A stretch of 64,000 nt of DNA from assembly GCF_041146795.1 (NCBI RefSeq), contig NC_135177.1, positions 37,433,060 to 37,497,059 on the forward strand, read 5' to 3'. This DNA is from Maylandia zebra (Eukaryota > Chordata > Actinopteri > Cichliformes > Cichlidae). The translations under genes were made by a program, and so were the position numbers. Below the pieces are notes generated by a model. It did not search any database. It saw nothing but the letters and a program-made list of their open reading frames with translations, and was not told the origin of the DNA. Every line of letters starts with the position of its first letter. Position 1 is the stretch's first letter. Below, piece by piece: positions 44,750 through 58,300 of this stretch.

Positions 44750-46010
44750 AGTTTTCTGTGAGCTGCAGTTCCTCCTTGATGGGCCTCAGACATCCAAAGG
44801 GCATGAGCGATTACTGGGCTAATCATTTATTTATGTTCCTGTTTTATTCATCGATTTACTATCTGAAGTCCACCTCAGCTGCAGGTTATAAACACCATGA
44901 ATCTTCCTCAGTCATGAGGAGCCCAGGCCCTCACTGCCAGAGGAACTCGGGCTGTTCCCACAGAGTCATCCCGTCCGTGTCCATGTCAGCCCGACAGTTA
45001 GAGCAGCTTTGAAGTCTGAAAGGACTCGGGCTGGATCAATGAGCTGCGAGCTTTTGGGGTGTGAACGAGAGTTTGTAAGTGAATTTCGATGCACTCGTTT
45101 GGGTAAAACTGCTTCTACAGTCACCTGCAGTGCAGCTAAACTCTCCTCACCAGCTTAGCTGCAGCCGTCCCCGTCCAAAGCTCAACGTTCATGCTGGATG
45201 GCGTGACTTCAAAATTTCCTGAGCTGCCAAAAAGCAAACAAACAACCTCCACAAAGCTTCTGTCCCAAACAATTATCCCTAATTTTCTGCTCACAGGTTT
45301 AAACAGGAGTCAGTGGGTTATGAGCTTCAGAGTAAAGCAGTGTGTATGGGGCTGATGTGCACGCTGCACGAAGATCAGAAACAATGCAAACCCAGCTCAC
45401 AGGGAAAGGAATCGTTTTTCTACGAACGATTGTTGCAGGGAACCCACTGTCCTGTCTGGCAGTGTGGAAATCAGAATTGTTGTCTGAAGGCCAAACAAAA
45501 TGCTCAACATGTACATTTGCCCAAGTGGACCATGATGGCATTTACTATAATGGATAATAGATTTAATCTGTTGATATTCAAAGATCTGTTCTTGTTAACC
45601 CCATGATGTCCAACTAATCTGTGCAACGGCATAAAGTCTGTTCCTTTGAATATATGTTCCAAGGATTTAATTCCTTTAAAACTCCAGTCAGGGAAGTTGT
45701 TCATATTATTGTTCCTTAGTGTGTCAGGACTGTTCCAGATGTTTGTGTGATCATGTGATCAATGAAGACCCAGTGATTTTTACAAACTCCCAGCATGCTG
45801 TCAGAGAGGAGCTGATGTTGATGCTTTTAAAGCAAACATGTCATTTTATGTTTCAATGAGTAGTACGTCCGAAATGCCTGTTCTGTCTCTAGACAGGGAT
45901 CATCTACGGGGGCATCTTTTAACATTCCTCAGATGTATCGTAGCCTGTTGGCTAAGAAGTCTCCCGTTGAAACAAGTTGACATAACATAAAACGTAAAAC
46001 TGAACACTGC
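44750..46010. other. intergenic, nothing recognised
   Basis: No gene or classified repeat is supported here. Confidence 0.3.
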
Positions 46011-46019
46011 GGTTTTCGT

Positions 46020-47165
46020 CCCGGTCGTGGAACATTTGGAGAAGGCGTTCGACCGTGTGCCTCGGAGTATCCTGTGGGAGGTGCTTCAGGAGTATGTGGT
46101 GTCTGGCCTGTAGCTTCGGGCACATTTGATCCTTATGCAGCCGTTGCAGGAGCTTGGTCTGCATAGCTGGCAGTGTGTCAGACTCATTTCTGGTGGGTGT
46201 TGGACTCCACCAGGGCTGCCCTTTGTCACAGATTCTGTTAATAATTTTTATGGAGAGAATTTCTAGGTGTAGCCAAGTGGTGGAAGGTTTCCACTTGGGT
46301 GGTCTCAGGATCTCAGGTGCCAGCTTCAGTTTGGATTCGGGAGACAGACACTATCTCTACTTTCAAGATTAGGCTTCAAACTTTCCTTTTTGCTAAAGCA
46401 TATAGTTAGGGCTGGACCAGGTGACCCTGAATCCTCCCTTAGTTATGCTGCAATAGACGTAGGCTGCCGGGGATTCCCATGATGCATTGAGTTTTTCCTT
46501 TCCAGTCACCTTTCTCACTCACTGTGTGTTCACAGACCTCTCTGCACCGAATCATATCTGTTATTAATCTCTGTCTCTCTTCCACAGCATGTCTTTATCC
46601 TGTCTTCCTTCTCTCACCCCAACCAATCACAGCAGATGGCCCCGCCCCTCTCTGAGCCTGGTTCTGCTGGAGGTTTCTTCCTGTTAAAAGGGAGTTTTTC
46701 CTTCCCACTGTCGCCAAAGTGCTGCTCATAGGGGGTCATATGATTGTTGGGTTTTTCTCTGTATCTATGAAGCGCCTTCAGAAGACTTTTGTTGTGATTT
46801 GGCGCTATATGAATAAAATTGAATTGAATTGAATTTTTTGGAGATGATGTGGTTCTGTTTGTGGTTCTGTTTGTGGTTCTGTTCAGGTGATGACCTTCGG
46901 CTCGCACTGGAGTGGTTCACAGCCAAGTGTGAAGGGCTGGGAATGAGAATCAGCACCTCTAAATCTGTGGCCATGGTCCTCAGCTCAAAAACGGTGGAGT
47001 GCTCTTGGTAGTGACCGAAAGAACAAGATCACGGATACAAGATGTGGAAATGAGCTTCCTCCGAAGGGTGGCTGGCCTCTTCCTTAGAGATAGGGGGAGG
47101 AGTTCAGCCTTTCGGTAGGGGCTCAGAGTAGAGCCGCTGCTGCTCCACATCGAAAGGGTCCAGAT
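46020..47165 (+). repeat. non-LTR retrotransposon fragments (reverse transcriptase and C-terminus)
   Basis: Three pieces in order on the plus strand: 46020-46100 (VEKAFDRVP-like), 46154-46350 (GLHQGCPLSQILLIIFMERI) and 46870-47165 (LALEWFTAKCEGLGMRIST, then SFLRRVAGL). The FADD-type catalytic box is not retained. The copy is split by the tail repeat at 46590-46838 and has many frame breaks. It belongs to the same family as 39770-39905. Confidence 0.75.
46590..46838 (+). repeat. LINE-type 3' tail repeat with (GAATT)n end
   Basis: This is the most complete copy of the family seen at 7740, 13640 and 13848: CCAATCACAGCAGATGGCC, GGAGTTTTTCCTTCC, GGGGGTCATATGATTGTTGG, TTTGGCGCTATATGAATAAA, then (GAATT)n. 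It is inserted in the LINE at 46020-47165. Confidence 0.75.
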
Positions 47166-47621
47166 ACAGATTCAGTGTTCATTAACGGATCCACCCCGTT
47201 CCACTCCCTCTGCCCTGCCTCCACCTCTATGGCGGTGGGTGCATCCTACAGAGGTGGTGTGAATCTGCCTGCTCCTGTTAGCAGCGATGTGATCACGCTG
47301 TGATTGTCCCCGTTAAACACCAGATCGCTTTTCATGTTGTCAGAACTCGATTTTATATTCCTGACAGAAACTCGGCTTCGACCTGGTGAGTCTTCTTGTT
47401 TCTCAGAACTCCTTCCTCCCGATTGGTCACTTCTCATCTCTCTGGTAAAGGTGGAGGTCTAGCTTCAATATTTAAAAATGAATTTCACTGTTGGGAACTT
47501 TCACCTGTTTTCTACCCCAGCTGTGACTGAACTCCCTCAGAGCTGCACTGTGGTGGATCATCCACTGAAATGCTTTAAGGATATTAATCTTGATTTTGCT
47601 GACTTGCTGGGGAGTCTTATA

Positions 47622-48308
47622 ATAATAATAATAATAATAAACTTTATTTATAAAGCACACTTAAAAACCAAGGGTATGCCAAGTGCTTAACAAGTAAGAT
47701 AGAGTATAGGAGGAGGATAATAGAAATAGGACCAAAGCAAGTACTAAGTATGCAAGCAGGTAGCTGTCAGTGACACACAGGAAAGCAACAGGTACAGAGC
47801 AAGCAAGAATTTAAATGAGCATAAAAGTGCATGCTATAAAGTCATAAAAGAAATATTAACTAGAGGGAAAGGCAAGATTGAATAAGTGGGTTTTTAGTCG
47901 TGATTTGAACAGTGCAATGGAATCAGATGCACGGAGGTCGAGAGGAAGGTTATTCCACAGTACCGAGGCAGCCGGAGCAAACGCACGGTCACCCCGAGAC
48001 TTCAGCCGAGATCTGGGCTGGGTCAGAAGTAGTTGAGTGGCAGATCTGAGTGTTCTAGCAGGAGTATGTGGCTTAAGAAGTTCACTAAGATAACTTGGTG
48101 CTAATTTATTAATAGTTTTGAATGTAAGGAGTAATATTCTGAATTGAATACGGTACTTTATGGGCAGCCAATGCAGGCTAGCTAGGACAGGGGTAATATG
48201 GCAAAATTTCCTGGTACCAGTCAAGAGGCGGGCTGCTGCATTTGGACTGTTTGCAGTCTAAGAAGAAGAGAAGAGGGAAGACCGTAGTACAAAGAGTTAC
48301 AATGATCC
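47622..48308 (-). repeat. L2-type LINE, 3'-end insertion
   Basis: On the minus strand the frames read LDHCNSLYYGLPSSLLLRLQ, ITPVLASLHWLPIKYRIQF, GDRAFAPAASVLWNNLPLDL and FKSRLKTHLFNLAF, then a 3' end with (ATT)n at 47622-47640. It is better preserved than the LINE it interrupts. Confidence 0.85.
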
Positions 48309-49037
48309 AGGATATGACCATGTTTTAATTGTTGGTGATTTAAAAGGCCTTCCTCGCCCTTATCGACACTCAGTGGGTGAGCGAGCCAACTCATGGAAAA
48401 GGTCACACACTCGATCTGGTGCTGTCAAACGGCCTGAATGTTTGAAATCAAAGACTGTGGGATCATTTCCCTGTGATGCTTAATATGATGTTGTGTAATC
48501 CGGAGTTGAACAGCGAGTCAGTTAAATGCATTGACCGCTGTTCACTTTTCCTTTCATTATCTCTGCTCTTTACGATGCCAGCCTACCCGTTAAAGAGCTG
48601 ATCTGTAACCCTAACGCACTCTAGGATGAGTGACTCTGCTGCTCCGCTCAGGACTAAACGCAGTAAATCATCAACCTTGGCTGGAATAACCCACCTACAC
48701 TCTCAGTCGTCACACAGAGAGAAAGTAGAAGAAGGACAAACTCCAGGTGTCTTCGGGCATCCTACACGACTACTTATCAAAATATCAGGTCACTTTTAAA
48801 GCTGCAAAATCTGCTTTTCTGTCCAACGTCCTTTCTACCAACACTCACAAGCCCCGAGTTCTCTTTAATATTGGTAATTAACCCTGGTGCCACTGTTCCT
48901 ACAGAGGCTTCCTCTGCACTTTGTGATAACTTTGCAATACTTCAGTGTTAGACCTAGATCCACCTTCTAAGTGCTCTACTGTTTGTCAGCAGTCTGGGAC
49001 TTTCATTGTCTTACAGGAAGTAATCAGTGAATTGATA

Positions 49038-50143
49038 TGGGCTCAAATTGTGGTCATAAATATTTTGTACTTGTAAATCAGGATTTGTGTGTGTAAAAAA
49101 GATGTGTGTGGACTTAGCCAAAAAAATCTGTGTGAAACTCTGCACTCAAGTTTCAAGTTACAAGTACGAATTTTCCTTTCATCTCATTGGCCAATGTCAT
49201 GTCAATCACAAATTTAACTATCCAATCAGAGAACAGGTGGGTTTGGCTATTGGAGGAGGGTTTCATGGAGCTTCAGGTCTTTGAAGGGAATAAATGCCCT
49301 TTTACATGCCAGCCCAGCGTTTTCTTTCATCACCACGAAGGAAAACAGTCTGTGGTCGTCCGAGTTTGGTGATTTTTGTGTCACAGGTCTGCGTGTTTAA
49401 TACAGGGACTTCCACAGCCTTTTCAACAGCGCTGCGAACCTCAGGGGGGCAGTGTTGTGGAAATGACAGTCTTCACTAGTGGGGATACTTACAAAGCTTT
49501 CTTCATTATGAATTAGCATACATGTTTTTATTGAACATTTGAAGAACCAGCAAAAAGAAACAGAAACTCTTGTAGAGGACATAAAGTCAGAGATAGAAAC
49601 GACAAGGAGCAGGTGCATCTAGTGCAGGTAGAGCTGCTGCACACAGAGCCCAGCAGCCAGCAACAAATCCTGGATCCTTGGCTTTTAGTTAGCAGTTAGC
49701 ATTAGCAGCACATGCTGCGTCCGATGTGAAAGGACTTTTATGCTGCGCACTGTGACTCACAGCCATGGTCCCGGGTCAGCCCTGACTTTGTGTTAAACTA
49801 ATCCTAAAGTAATGATGGTATTTCTAACCACTGATATACCACAACTTTATCCTTTCAACAGCTACTGAAAGTTAGGGGACCTAGCTGCTATCGGATATTT
49901 ATATAGAGATCCTCCAGCTTCAAACTGTATCACCCTTCAAGGACCTGCAGTTCAAAAAAGCCAAACCCATCTGTTCTCTGATTGGATAGTTAAATTTATG
50001 ATTGACATGACATTGGCCAATCAGACGAAAGGAAGAAAAATAGGGTCAAAATTCGTACTTGTAACTTGAAACTTGAGTGCAGAGTTTCACACACAAGTCC
50101 TGATTTACAAGTACAAAATATTTATGACCACAATTTGAGCCCA
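49038..50143. mobile_element. DNA element with about 200-bp inverted termini and TA duplication
   Basis: TGGGCTCAAATTG starts the element and CAATTTGAGCCCA ends it, with TA on both sides. The inverted match continues inward through GGTCATAAATATTTTGTACT, AACTCTGCACTCAAGTTTC, GGCCAATGTCATGTCAATCA and CCAATCAGAGAACAG. The central 600 bases have no transposase frame. It is non-autonomous and sits inside the L2/CR1 LINE. Confidence 0.8.
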
Positions 50144-51004
50144 TAAATTAAGACCTTCATATCCCCCTCAGGATGTCCTCCCTTCCCACCTTTTCAAGGA
50201 AGCTCTTCATGTTACTGGGGCTAGTATTTTACTTTTAATTAATGCTTCCTTGTCATTGGGTTGTGTACCAGCTGCTTTCAAACATGCTGTTGTGCAAACC
50301 AAAAAAAAACAAAAATCTGGATCCAAATGTTCTTTCTAATTACAGGCCAATTTTGGAAACTCCTAGATTTTGGAAGAGGTTGTTTTCAGGCACTTTGTGA
50401 CATTTCTGAAGAGTTCCAGTCTGGTTTTAAATCTCGTCACAGTGCTGAGACGGCACCTTTACGAGTTTGTATTGACCTTCTTTTTACTGTTGGCTCAGGT
50501 TGTTCTGCTGTTTTAGTCCTTTCAGGTTTGGCTGAGCCTTTGACACAGTTGATCATAACATTCGTTTATTGTGACTTGAACACGTTGTTGGTCTTGAGTC
50601 ACAGTTTTATGATGGTTTAAATCATACCTGTCAGAGCAGTCTTTTTCTGTTGCTATTAGAGAACACTCCTCCTCCTAGTGTGGTGTACCACCTCCTGCTT
50701 GTCATCATTCCCAGACTGCAAGGAATTTCAGAGTGTTTTTAAATCGCTCTTAGAAATTAGATAAGAAAGTGTCCACAGGTGAGAAGATCTGTTTTTATCA
50801 GCTACCTGAAATTGCCAAGACGAAGCCTCATCTTTCTCTTAAAGGTTTAGAAAAACATTCATGCCTTCATCACCTCTGCAGCTCTCTTTATTTGAGCGTT
50901 GAACAGTTAGTCTGAAATGCAGCTGCTTGTCTTTTAACAGCTGTTAGAAGTCACGATCACATCACTCCAGTTTCATATGAAGTGGCTGCATTATTAGCTT
51001 ATTA

Positions 51005-51538
51005 CCTGGTAGCTAACGGTGCCACGAGAGAAAATGAGCGACATCAAGAAAAGAAGCAAAATCTGGAACCGTTTCAATTTCATTAACAGCAGGCAGAGTG
51101 TAGAGTCTGCAAGAAAAGGATATCATAGAGAGCCACAAACAACCTGCGCAGGCACCTGAGAGCTGTCCACCCATCAGTGCAAGGGGAAGATAAAACACAG
51201 TCAGTTGAGTGTGATATCAATGAAGGTGCCAGTGTGTCAACTGCTGCTGCTGCATCTGGAGCATCTTGCAGTACACACCACAACCACCTAAACCAACCCA
51301 GAGCTCTATGAGACCCAGCAAGACAGAACTCAGCTGATAAAGACCTGCAAACATGACTGCACTTTATTTCCAACTATTTTCAGTTGCGGATGTTAAAGGA
51401 TTCAGAAAAAATATTCATTTTGTGGATAATTTTATATTGTTGTTGATAATAAATTAACTAAAGCAACAAAACAACCTGAAGAGCCGGTTGTGAGCTGAAA
51501 GAGCCGGCTCCCTAAACCCCCCAGAATTCCCATCACTA
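51005..51538 (+). mobile_element. hAT transposon remnant with BED finger
   Basis: A plus-strand frame at about 51033-51190 reads SDIKKRSKIWNRFNFI, CRVCKKR and NNLRRHLRAVHPSVQ, a BED-type zinc finger of hAT transposases. Near 51480-51538 GAGCCGGTTGTGAGC and GAGCCGGCTCCC with TTCCCATCACTA resemble the subterminal and terminal sequence of such elements. The catalytic domain is missing. Confidence 0.65.
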
Positions 51539-51554
51539 GTGCCGGTGTTTCCAG

Positions 51555-52150
51555 ATGAGTCTTCAATCCCGCCCACTCACATTTCAAAATTATCAACTGC
51601 AGACGAGTGGGCGGAGCTTCATATCTGACAGGAAATTACCTCACTTCTTTATTAGAAGAAAAGAAAATTTGAAAACATTTTAAATGTAAATAAAACACTC
51701 ACATTTTTTAAATGCCCAACAAATTCATTATTTTTAAATGAAATTGTTTTTTTTAAATGTTTAAAATGTTTATGTAATGTTTGAAAGAGGAAATAAAAGC
51801 AACCACAAAAACAACAACAAAGCAATGAAACAAAAACGTCGAGGCCATTTTACTTTTATTCCATTGTCTCCTCAGAATCAGTCCAGCTGTTATGTCAGAC
51901 TAATGTCTTTATGTTTGGGGTCAAACTGACCTGAAACCTTCCAAACATGACTGCCATATCATTTAAATAAATCAGTAAATTAACTTAATTTTTTAAGTAG
52001 CAGGTACTTAATATGCAAAATAGTTGAACTTGTTTAAAAATAATAAGTTAAATTAAACTTAAATTGAACAAAATGCAAAATGAACTAAATGTTTTTTAAA
52101 AATCAAGTTTACATTACTTAATTTATTTAAGTACTTTGGGCGTTTGGGTT
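51555..52150. other. AT-rich flank, probable 3' UTR of the GABA-B-like gene in part
   Basis: TTTATT at 51855-51860 reads AATAAA on the minus strand, about 460 bases past the stop of the GABA-B-like gene. The part at 51980-52135 is rich in TTAAGT/ACTTAA words and looks like a dispersed AT-rich repeat. Confidence 0.35.
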
Positions 52151-52321
52151 CACAGTGCGGTGGTCGTGGCACTCCCAGATGGCAGCAGCCTCCCCAACAC
52201 ACCTCAAACACCGAGGTTAAAATATTTGCAGGTGATTTGAATGTTCTGGCTGATTTGTGTAAGCGCAGCATAAAGTCTCATATTTCTTTCCCAAGGAGGT
52301 CAAAGTTGCAGCTTCCTGCCA

Positions 52322-55300
52322 TCAGGTGTATAATGAGTTATTGTGCTGATCGACAAAGACTTCCTGGCTGCCGAACAGGCTGGAGCTGCTGGAGCTGACG
52401 CCACCGATCGCGGGCAGGTAGGAATGATGGAGGATGGGCAGCTGGACCGACAGACGGCGCCGCATGCTGACAGAAATCACAGACAGGAAGAGAAGCAGTA
52501 AAACTTCTTCCACTTCAAATATTCACGCGCCTCTAATGTGTCATTTTTCTGTTAAATACATTTATTAAGGACACTGATTGGCTTAAGTTTATATTTATGC
52601 ATGAAAACTGCACTGAAATTTGGAAAATGTCATTATTCACAGAAATATGTTCATCTTCAGATGAGGACAGGGCGCTGTGGGAATGCGACTAAGTAACCCC
52701 AGCAGAAGGGGTTACATGAAGGGGATCTCTGGAATATTTGATACCCGACATGCAAACTGACGGCGAAACATCTGGTAACTCGGTGTACAGACATCGGCAA
52801 GACGTAAACGCTGTCACAAGTAGAGGTCGATAAGGTACAACACAAATTCTACAGCAAGGGGGAGCCAGTGTTCACAGAGATGCTTGATGAACAGTCACAA
52901 GGAGTAGCATCGAGAAGGAAACTAGAGGCCACGATCAAGGTAGAACGGAGCAATTTCGTCAGCTATCAGAGCTGCAGAAAGGTGTGATGAAGAAAAGGAC
53001 ACCTAAGAAGTACAGCAAGCAGTCCATACCTGAGGCCTTGGAAACTGCCAAGCAAAGACTCACAGCTTTGGCTAAAGCGGTGCGCCAGAGAGATGGAAAG
53101 CAGGAGAATAAACCAGCTGTTCTCCACAGACCCGTCCAAGGTGTACTCTCAGTGGCAGGGGACCAATATGAGAACAACACCACCGAGGCTGGAGACGAAG
53201 CAATACTGGAAGAGTATATGGGTGAAGGACGCAGAACATAACAAGAAGGCCTTAGTGGATCTAAGAGCAGAGCATGGCAACCTCCCTGAACAGGGACCAG
53301 TAACCATCACAGTGGCAGACATACCAAAAAGGGTCTCCAGTATGATGAGTTGGACATGACAGACACCTATACTGGCAAAAGAAGCTGACTGCACTCCATT
53401 AGCATCAATTAGCACAAACGAACTGCCTGCTAATCAATGAGAGACGCCTGGAATGGCTAACTGAAGGCGGGACACTCCTGATGCCAAAGGAGCCCAGAAC
53501 TGGCCCATCCAACTACCGGCCAATAACCTGACTCAGGACCATGTGGAAGAACCTGCGAGGCATCATAGTGGATGAACAGACACATGGCTCAATACGTGGA
53601 TGGAGAAACACCAGCTACTAGCAGACCGAGCAGTCACCCAAGACTGCAAGACCAGACTGACCAACCTGTGCACTGCCTTGGTTTGACTTCAAGAAGGCCC
53701 ATGACTCGATGCCCCTCACTGCCTAATGCCAACACCTGTACAAGATCAACAGGACCCTGAGAGCCTTCATCAGGAACTCAATGGGGATGTGGCGTACAAC
53801 ACTAGAGGCCAACTCCAAGCCCATAGCACAAGTCACCATCAAGTGCGGGATCTACCAAGGAGATGCTCTGTCCCCACTGCTGTTCTGCATAGGCCTGAAC
53901 CCCCTCAGTGAGATCATTAACAAGACTGGCTACGGATACCGACTACGGAACGGAGCAGTTGTCAGCCACCTCCTGTACATGGATGACATCAAGCTGTATG
54001 CCAAGAGTGAACGAGACATCGATTCACTGATCCACACTACCAGGCTATACAGCAATGACATTGGAATGTCGTTCGGACTGGAGAAGTGTAGTCGGGTGGT
54101 AACAAAGAGAGGGAAGATACTCTAAACTTCCAGAAGTGCAATCCCATAGACATAGAGGACAGCTACAAGTACCTGGGCATCCCACAGGTAGATGGGAACC
54201 ATGAAGAGGCCGCTAGGAAAGCTGCAACTACCAAGTTCCTGCAGAGGGTCAGGCAGGTCCTGAAATAGACGCCACTAACATCAAAACAAGGAAGCTCCTC
54301 ACCATGCGTGGAGGGTTTCACCCTAAAGCCAGCACCCTGAGGCTGTACGCTAAGTGAAAAGAAGGACATGGAGGCAGTAAGCGTCACTACCACAGGATGA
54401 GACAACTAGCATACACAAGTAAATCAGGAAGATGGCCCCAACCGACCGCGTGCTCAGTGAGCCAAGATCCTGTGGGACTTCCAGATAATGTCAATGTAAT
54501 TATCGATACACGTTTGACTTTACAGACACATGAGCAAGAAAATGTTTGCTATGTTTCCCTCAGGTGTTTTGTGTGTTGGACTCACTGTTCGGGTGAGTTG
54601 ATGTCTTTCAGGGTCGAAGCTTCGCTCTCGCTGTTTCTGTTTTTCGCACAGATCTGAGCTTCATGAGTCACTGATCCGATTTCGGCTGCTTCACGGGAAA
54701 AATGCTTTTATGTACTTATCAGGAATCACACACTGACAGAGTACATATGTTTAACTCTCAGAGCGAGTGATGATTACCGTGTTTGTCTCTCATCAGACGC
54801 TGAAACGTCCCCGATGTCTCAGAAAGCTCCATTCTGATGATTTCTATTTCCACATCCAGCTGCAAACAAACAAACCACACACGTAAAAATGCACATCTGG
54901 GAATAAAACATTAAAATCCAACCAATATTTAATGAAGCGCAGACAGCGACAGAGACAGACTGTCTCAGTGAAGCTCCATTTAAGTAGTTAAACACGCTTA
55001 AGCCTATAATTTGCTATAGCTCCGCCTCTCTACTCCACCACAGTGAGTTTTAAATAACAGATCAAAGTCCAGATGTTCAACTTTAATTTAAGGAATTAAA
55101 AAAAAAACTTTGCATGAACTGTTTAGTAATTAGAGACATTTTCTTACACCGATCTCTGTTTTCAGAGGCAGTGCAGGTTCTTCCTGCAGCACCTTCAGCT
55201 GGTTTGTGTGTCTCTGCCTTCATTTTTGTATTTAATAACTCTACTGCACTAAGAACATCTGGATGACTTGCATATGGAAGAAAACCCCATTTCATGCCGT

Positions 55301-58300
55301 GAGAAACTCTTGGGTTGCTTTGTGCAGTTTGATTTGCTCGTTATCCACGTGCACTGTGAAGCTCTGTGTGAATGTGAGCAGAGAGTTCAGCCCACTGCTT
55401 CGGTCACATCAGCAGTGAGCTGGCTCCAGGCAGCCATGCATGCCCGTATCATCACGCTGCCTCCGCCATCGTGAGTGTAACCAGCCTTTTGCAGCTTGCT
55501 GTGAACTTCATGAAGCTGTTTCCTGCTTGTAGACTCGGACAATGACACGCCACCTCTTTCAAAGTGTTCTTGGCTTGGTTACATTTTGTGATGTTTGTGT
55601 ATGAAAGCGATAAAATACTATTTCAACACTTTGAATAAACATCAGTGATTTTATCTGCTTCATTTCCCCTGACATAACAGGATCAAAGTGAAGCTGCTCA
55701 TTGGTCCAGTAAAGTTTAACTCTCAGCGTGAGTGACTGTGTATAAACAGTTTAAGCAATATTTGAAACCCCTTGAATTCAAAATGGAAGCCTGCACTTCA
55801 CTCACGTCTTCATTATTAGATTTAAAATCTATGTGTGGTAGAAGTTTTTGATAGTTTTGATTGTGTACAGATGCAAAACGACAAAAACTGTCTTTGTCCA
55901 ACTAATTATGGATCTAAGTGGAAGTGGAGAAAAAGCTCGCCAAATCTTCAAACTACATCAAATTTAATTTGAAGGAAGGAAAAACAGGCGTCGGTTATAA
56001 AACTGTTCCTTCTGTGTTGTGCTTCTATTCTCTCGCTGCAGCTGACTGTTCACAAAGGCAGGTGTAACGCTTCACCTGTGCACTTTCACTCCTGAGCTGC
56101 TGATTCAACCTGCTCAGCTGATCTTCATCTTCCTGTGCAGCATCACCCTGCAGCCCGGACGCCCGCTGCAGGCCGCCGCCGCTCCAGCACACAAACACAA
56201 TCTGCAAGTAGACAAAGGTCAGTCATCATCGTTCATGTGTGATGAAGGAGGAGCCACGAAAACAGCGGTGTCTGCATCTGTCTGCGACCTAACAGCTGAC
56301 TGCCCTTCAGCCTGTCATGGCCTCCTGTTGGGTAACATTTGCTCATTGCCATAGAAAACAAGCAAGAGTCCAACACGCAGCATCGGTCCTGCCAGATGTG
56401 CAGCATCTGTTGGTGTGACCTAAACTGCGGACATCTCTCGATCGTGAGTCTTTTACCCTCAGCGGGTTTGCGTTTGACTCAAAGTCTAAATGAAAGAATG
56501 AAAATACGAGGCGTGACGCTGACCTTCGGTCCAAACCACCCGCTCAGGATGAAGAGGTTGCAGCAGAGGATGAGGATGCTGCTCACACAGAACTGAACTG
56601 GAGGATTGTGGGACATCAGCAGCGATCCCGACACTCCTGACACGCTGAACGCCGTCAGGGCAAACGTGCTCAGCGCCAGGTGTTTGCCGCTGCCCGCCGG
56701 CTCGTTGACCTCTGCGGTCCAGATGTTCAGGGCCAGGAAACATCCGAGAAGCTGAAGACAAAACATCAGGTTTTATCAAAGCGCAGAAATCCAGTGACCC
56801 TCATGATGAGCTGCTGATGCTCTGATCCTGCAGCTCTATCTTGGATGGACTCTGTTAAACTTGGATCACAGCTGCCATAAAAATCTGGTTTCAATCAGCT
56901 GATGATTAACAGTTTTAAAACTGGAAAAGTTACAACATTACTGATATTAGAGCATCTTTGTTATTTTTGTTCTGAAACTTATCACAAAACAAACTCAAAC
57001 TGAGAAATCTGTGAGATCACAATCACTGATTGGTTTTCTAATTGATTATCAATAAATCAAACCTCTAATTTGTCACACATGTCTCAAAACCAATTACATG
57101 GATGCTAATTTATAAAATTCACATTTTAAATATCAGCATAAAAATATTTATTTGCTTTTTTTAAATATATACTACTTGCCCAGGACGAAGTCTATTTTTA
57201 TGGCATGTGATGAACAGTATGGCCGCATGGGGGTGCTAATGAGGCTACAAACTCTTTTCTTCTTGCTCATTTTTCAGTGAACTGTGCATGTGTTTTAACG
57301 TCCAGGAATAGAAATGTTGATGTTAGGAAACTTATGTTCTTATATTTAAAAAAAAAACCCAATTTGTTTTTTTTATTATAAATCTTATTTATTGTGATGC
57401 TAAAGAGGCTCTGCAAAGATAAAGAAGAAAATAAATAGAGGTAGGACGGCTCAAAAAAGGACTTCTTCCATCTGCAACAATTTATATTTGGTGCTAAGGC
57501 TCTGTTCATTGTACATGAGAAGCAGAGGTGGTAAAAAAGAGCAGGAGAGTGGTCCATACAGGGTGTGCCTGTATTATTATTATTAATAATAATAATAATA
57601 GTAGTTCTTAAAGATTGCAACTTGGCCTAAACTGCAGCGTAACATCAGATATTTGATAAGGACTTTGAGTCTGACCAGCAGAGGTGCTTTGTATCCATAG
57701 ACCACAGTGAGCCACAGCTCCATGTTAACACTGCTGCAGCGTTCAGAGTACGGCCGGATGATGACGTCCTCCTCAGCAGCGTCGCCCTGAAAGACCAGAA
57801 CAGTTGGTTTGCGTCAGTCCACACAAACAAATGATCTTCAGTTTACATCTGCAGCAGGGGCCAGGGTCCACTCAGCAGCAGTAAGGGTGGATATGGATGG
57901 ATGGACAGATTTCTCAAAGCAGTAAAACAGTAAATATATTTTTATTTCTAATTTTCACTAAATCACTGACTGATAAACAATAGTGGTGATGAAAGCTCAG
58001 ATGCATTTCCCATCAGCCCCTTTGCTGTGATTTACAGTAAATATTTGCATTTAAAGACCTCTGTGTTGTGCTGAAGCACCACCCATCTGAGGGGGTCCAG
58101 GATTTGCCAGGAGGTTAAAACAAGCGTGTCCACCAGGAATAACCAGAATAGGACGCAGCCTGCTGACGGCGCTCGGCTCTGCTGTGGGACGTACAGAGAA
58201 ACAATCAGAAACAAGACTTCAGGGATTTCATAGTTTTATAGTCTGAGGCTCACAGGAGTTCAGAAACTACGAGCAGACTGTAGCAGCTGATTTACCTTCT

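Larger units (their letters stand above)
47250..50995 (+). repeat. L2/CR1-type LINE, interrupted by two younger insertions
   Basis: Endonuclease pieces lie at 47330-47470 (FLTETRLRPGESSCFSELLP) and 48308-48440 (HVLIVGDLKG, THGKGHTLDLVLSNGL). Reverse-transcriptase pieces lie at 50230-50620 (GCVPAAFKHAVVQ, FQSGFKSRHSAETAPL) and run to about 50990. Together they keep the order of one plus-strand element. It is cut at 47622-48308 by a minus-strand LINE piece and at 49038-50143 by a TIR element. Numerous stops show age. Confidence 0.7.

Noticed and set aside
56339-56596. Plus-strand frames over the GABA-B-like exons
   Set aside because: The minus strand carries a continuous, phase-consistent receptor gene; these are shadows.
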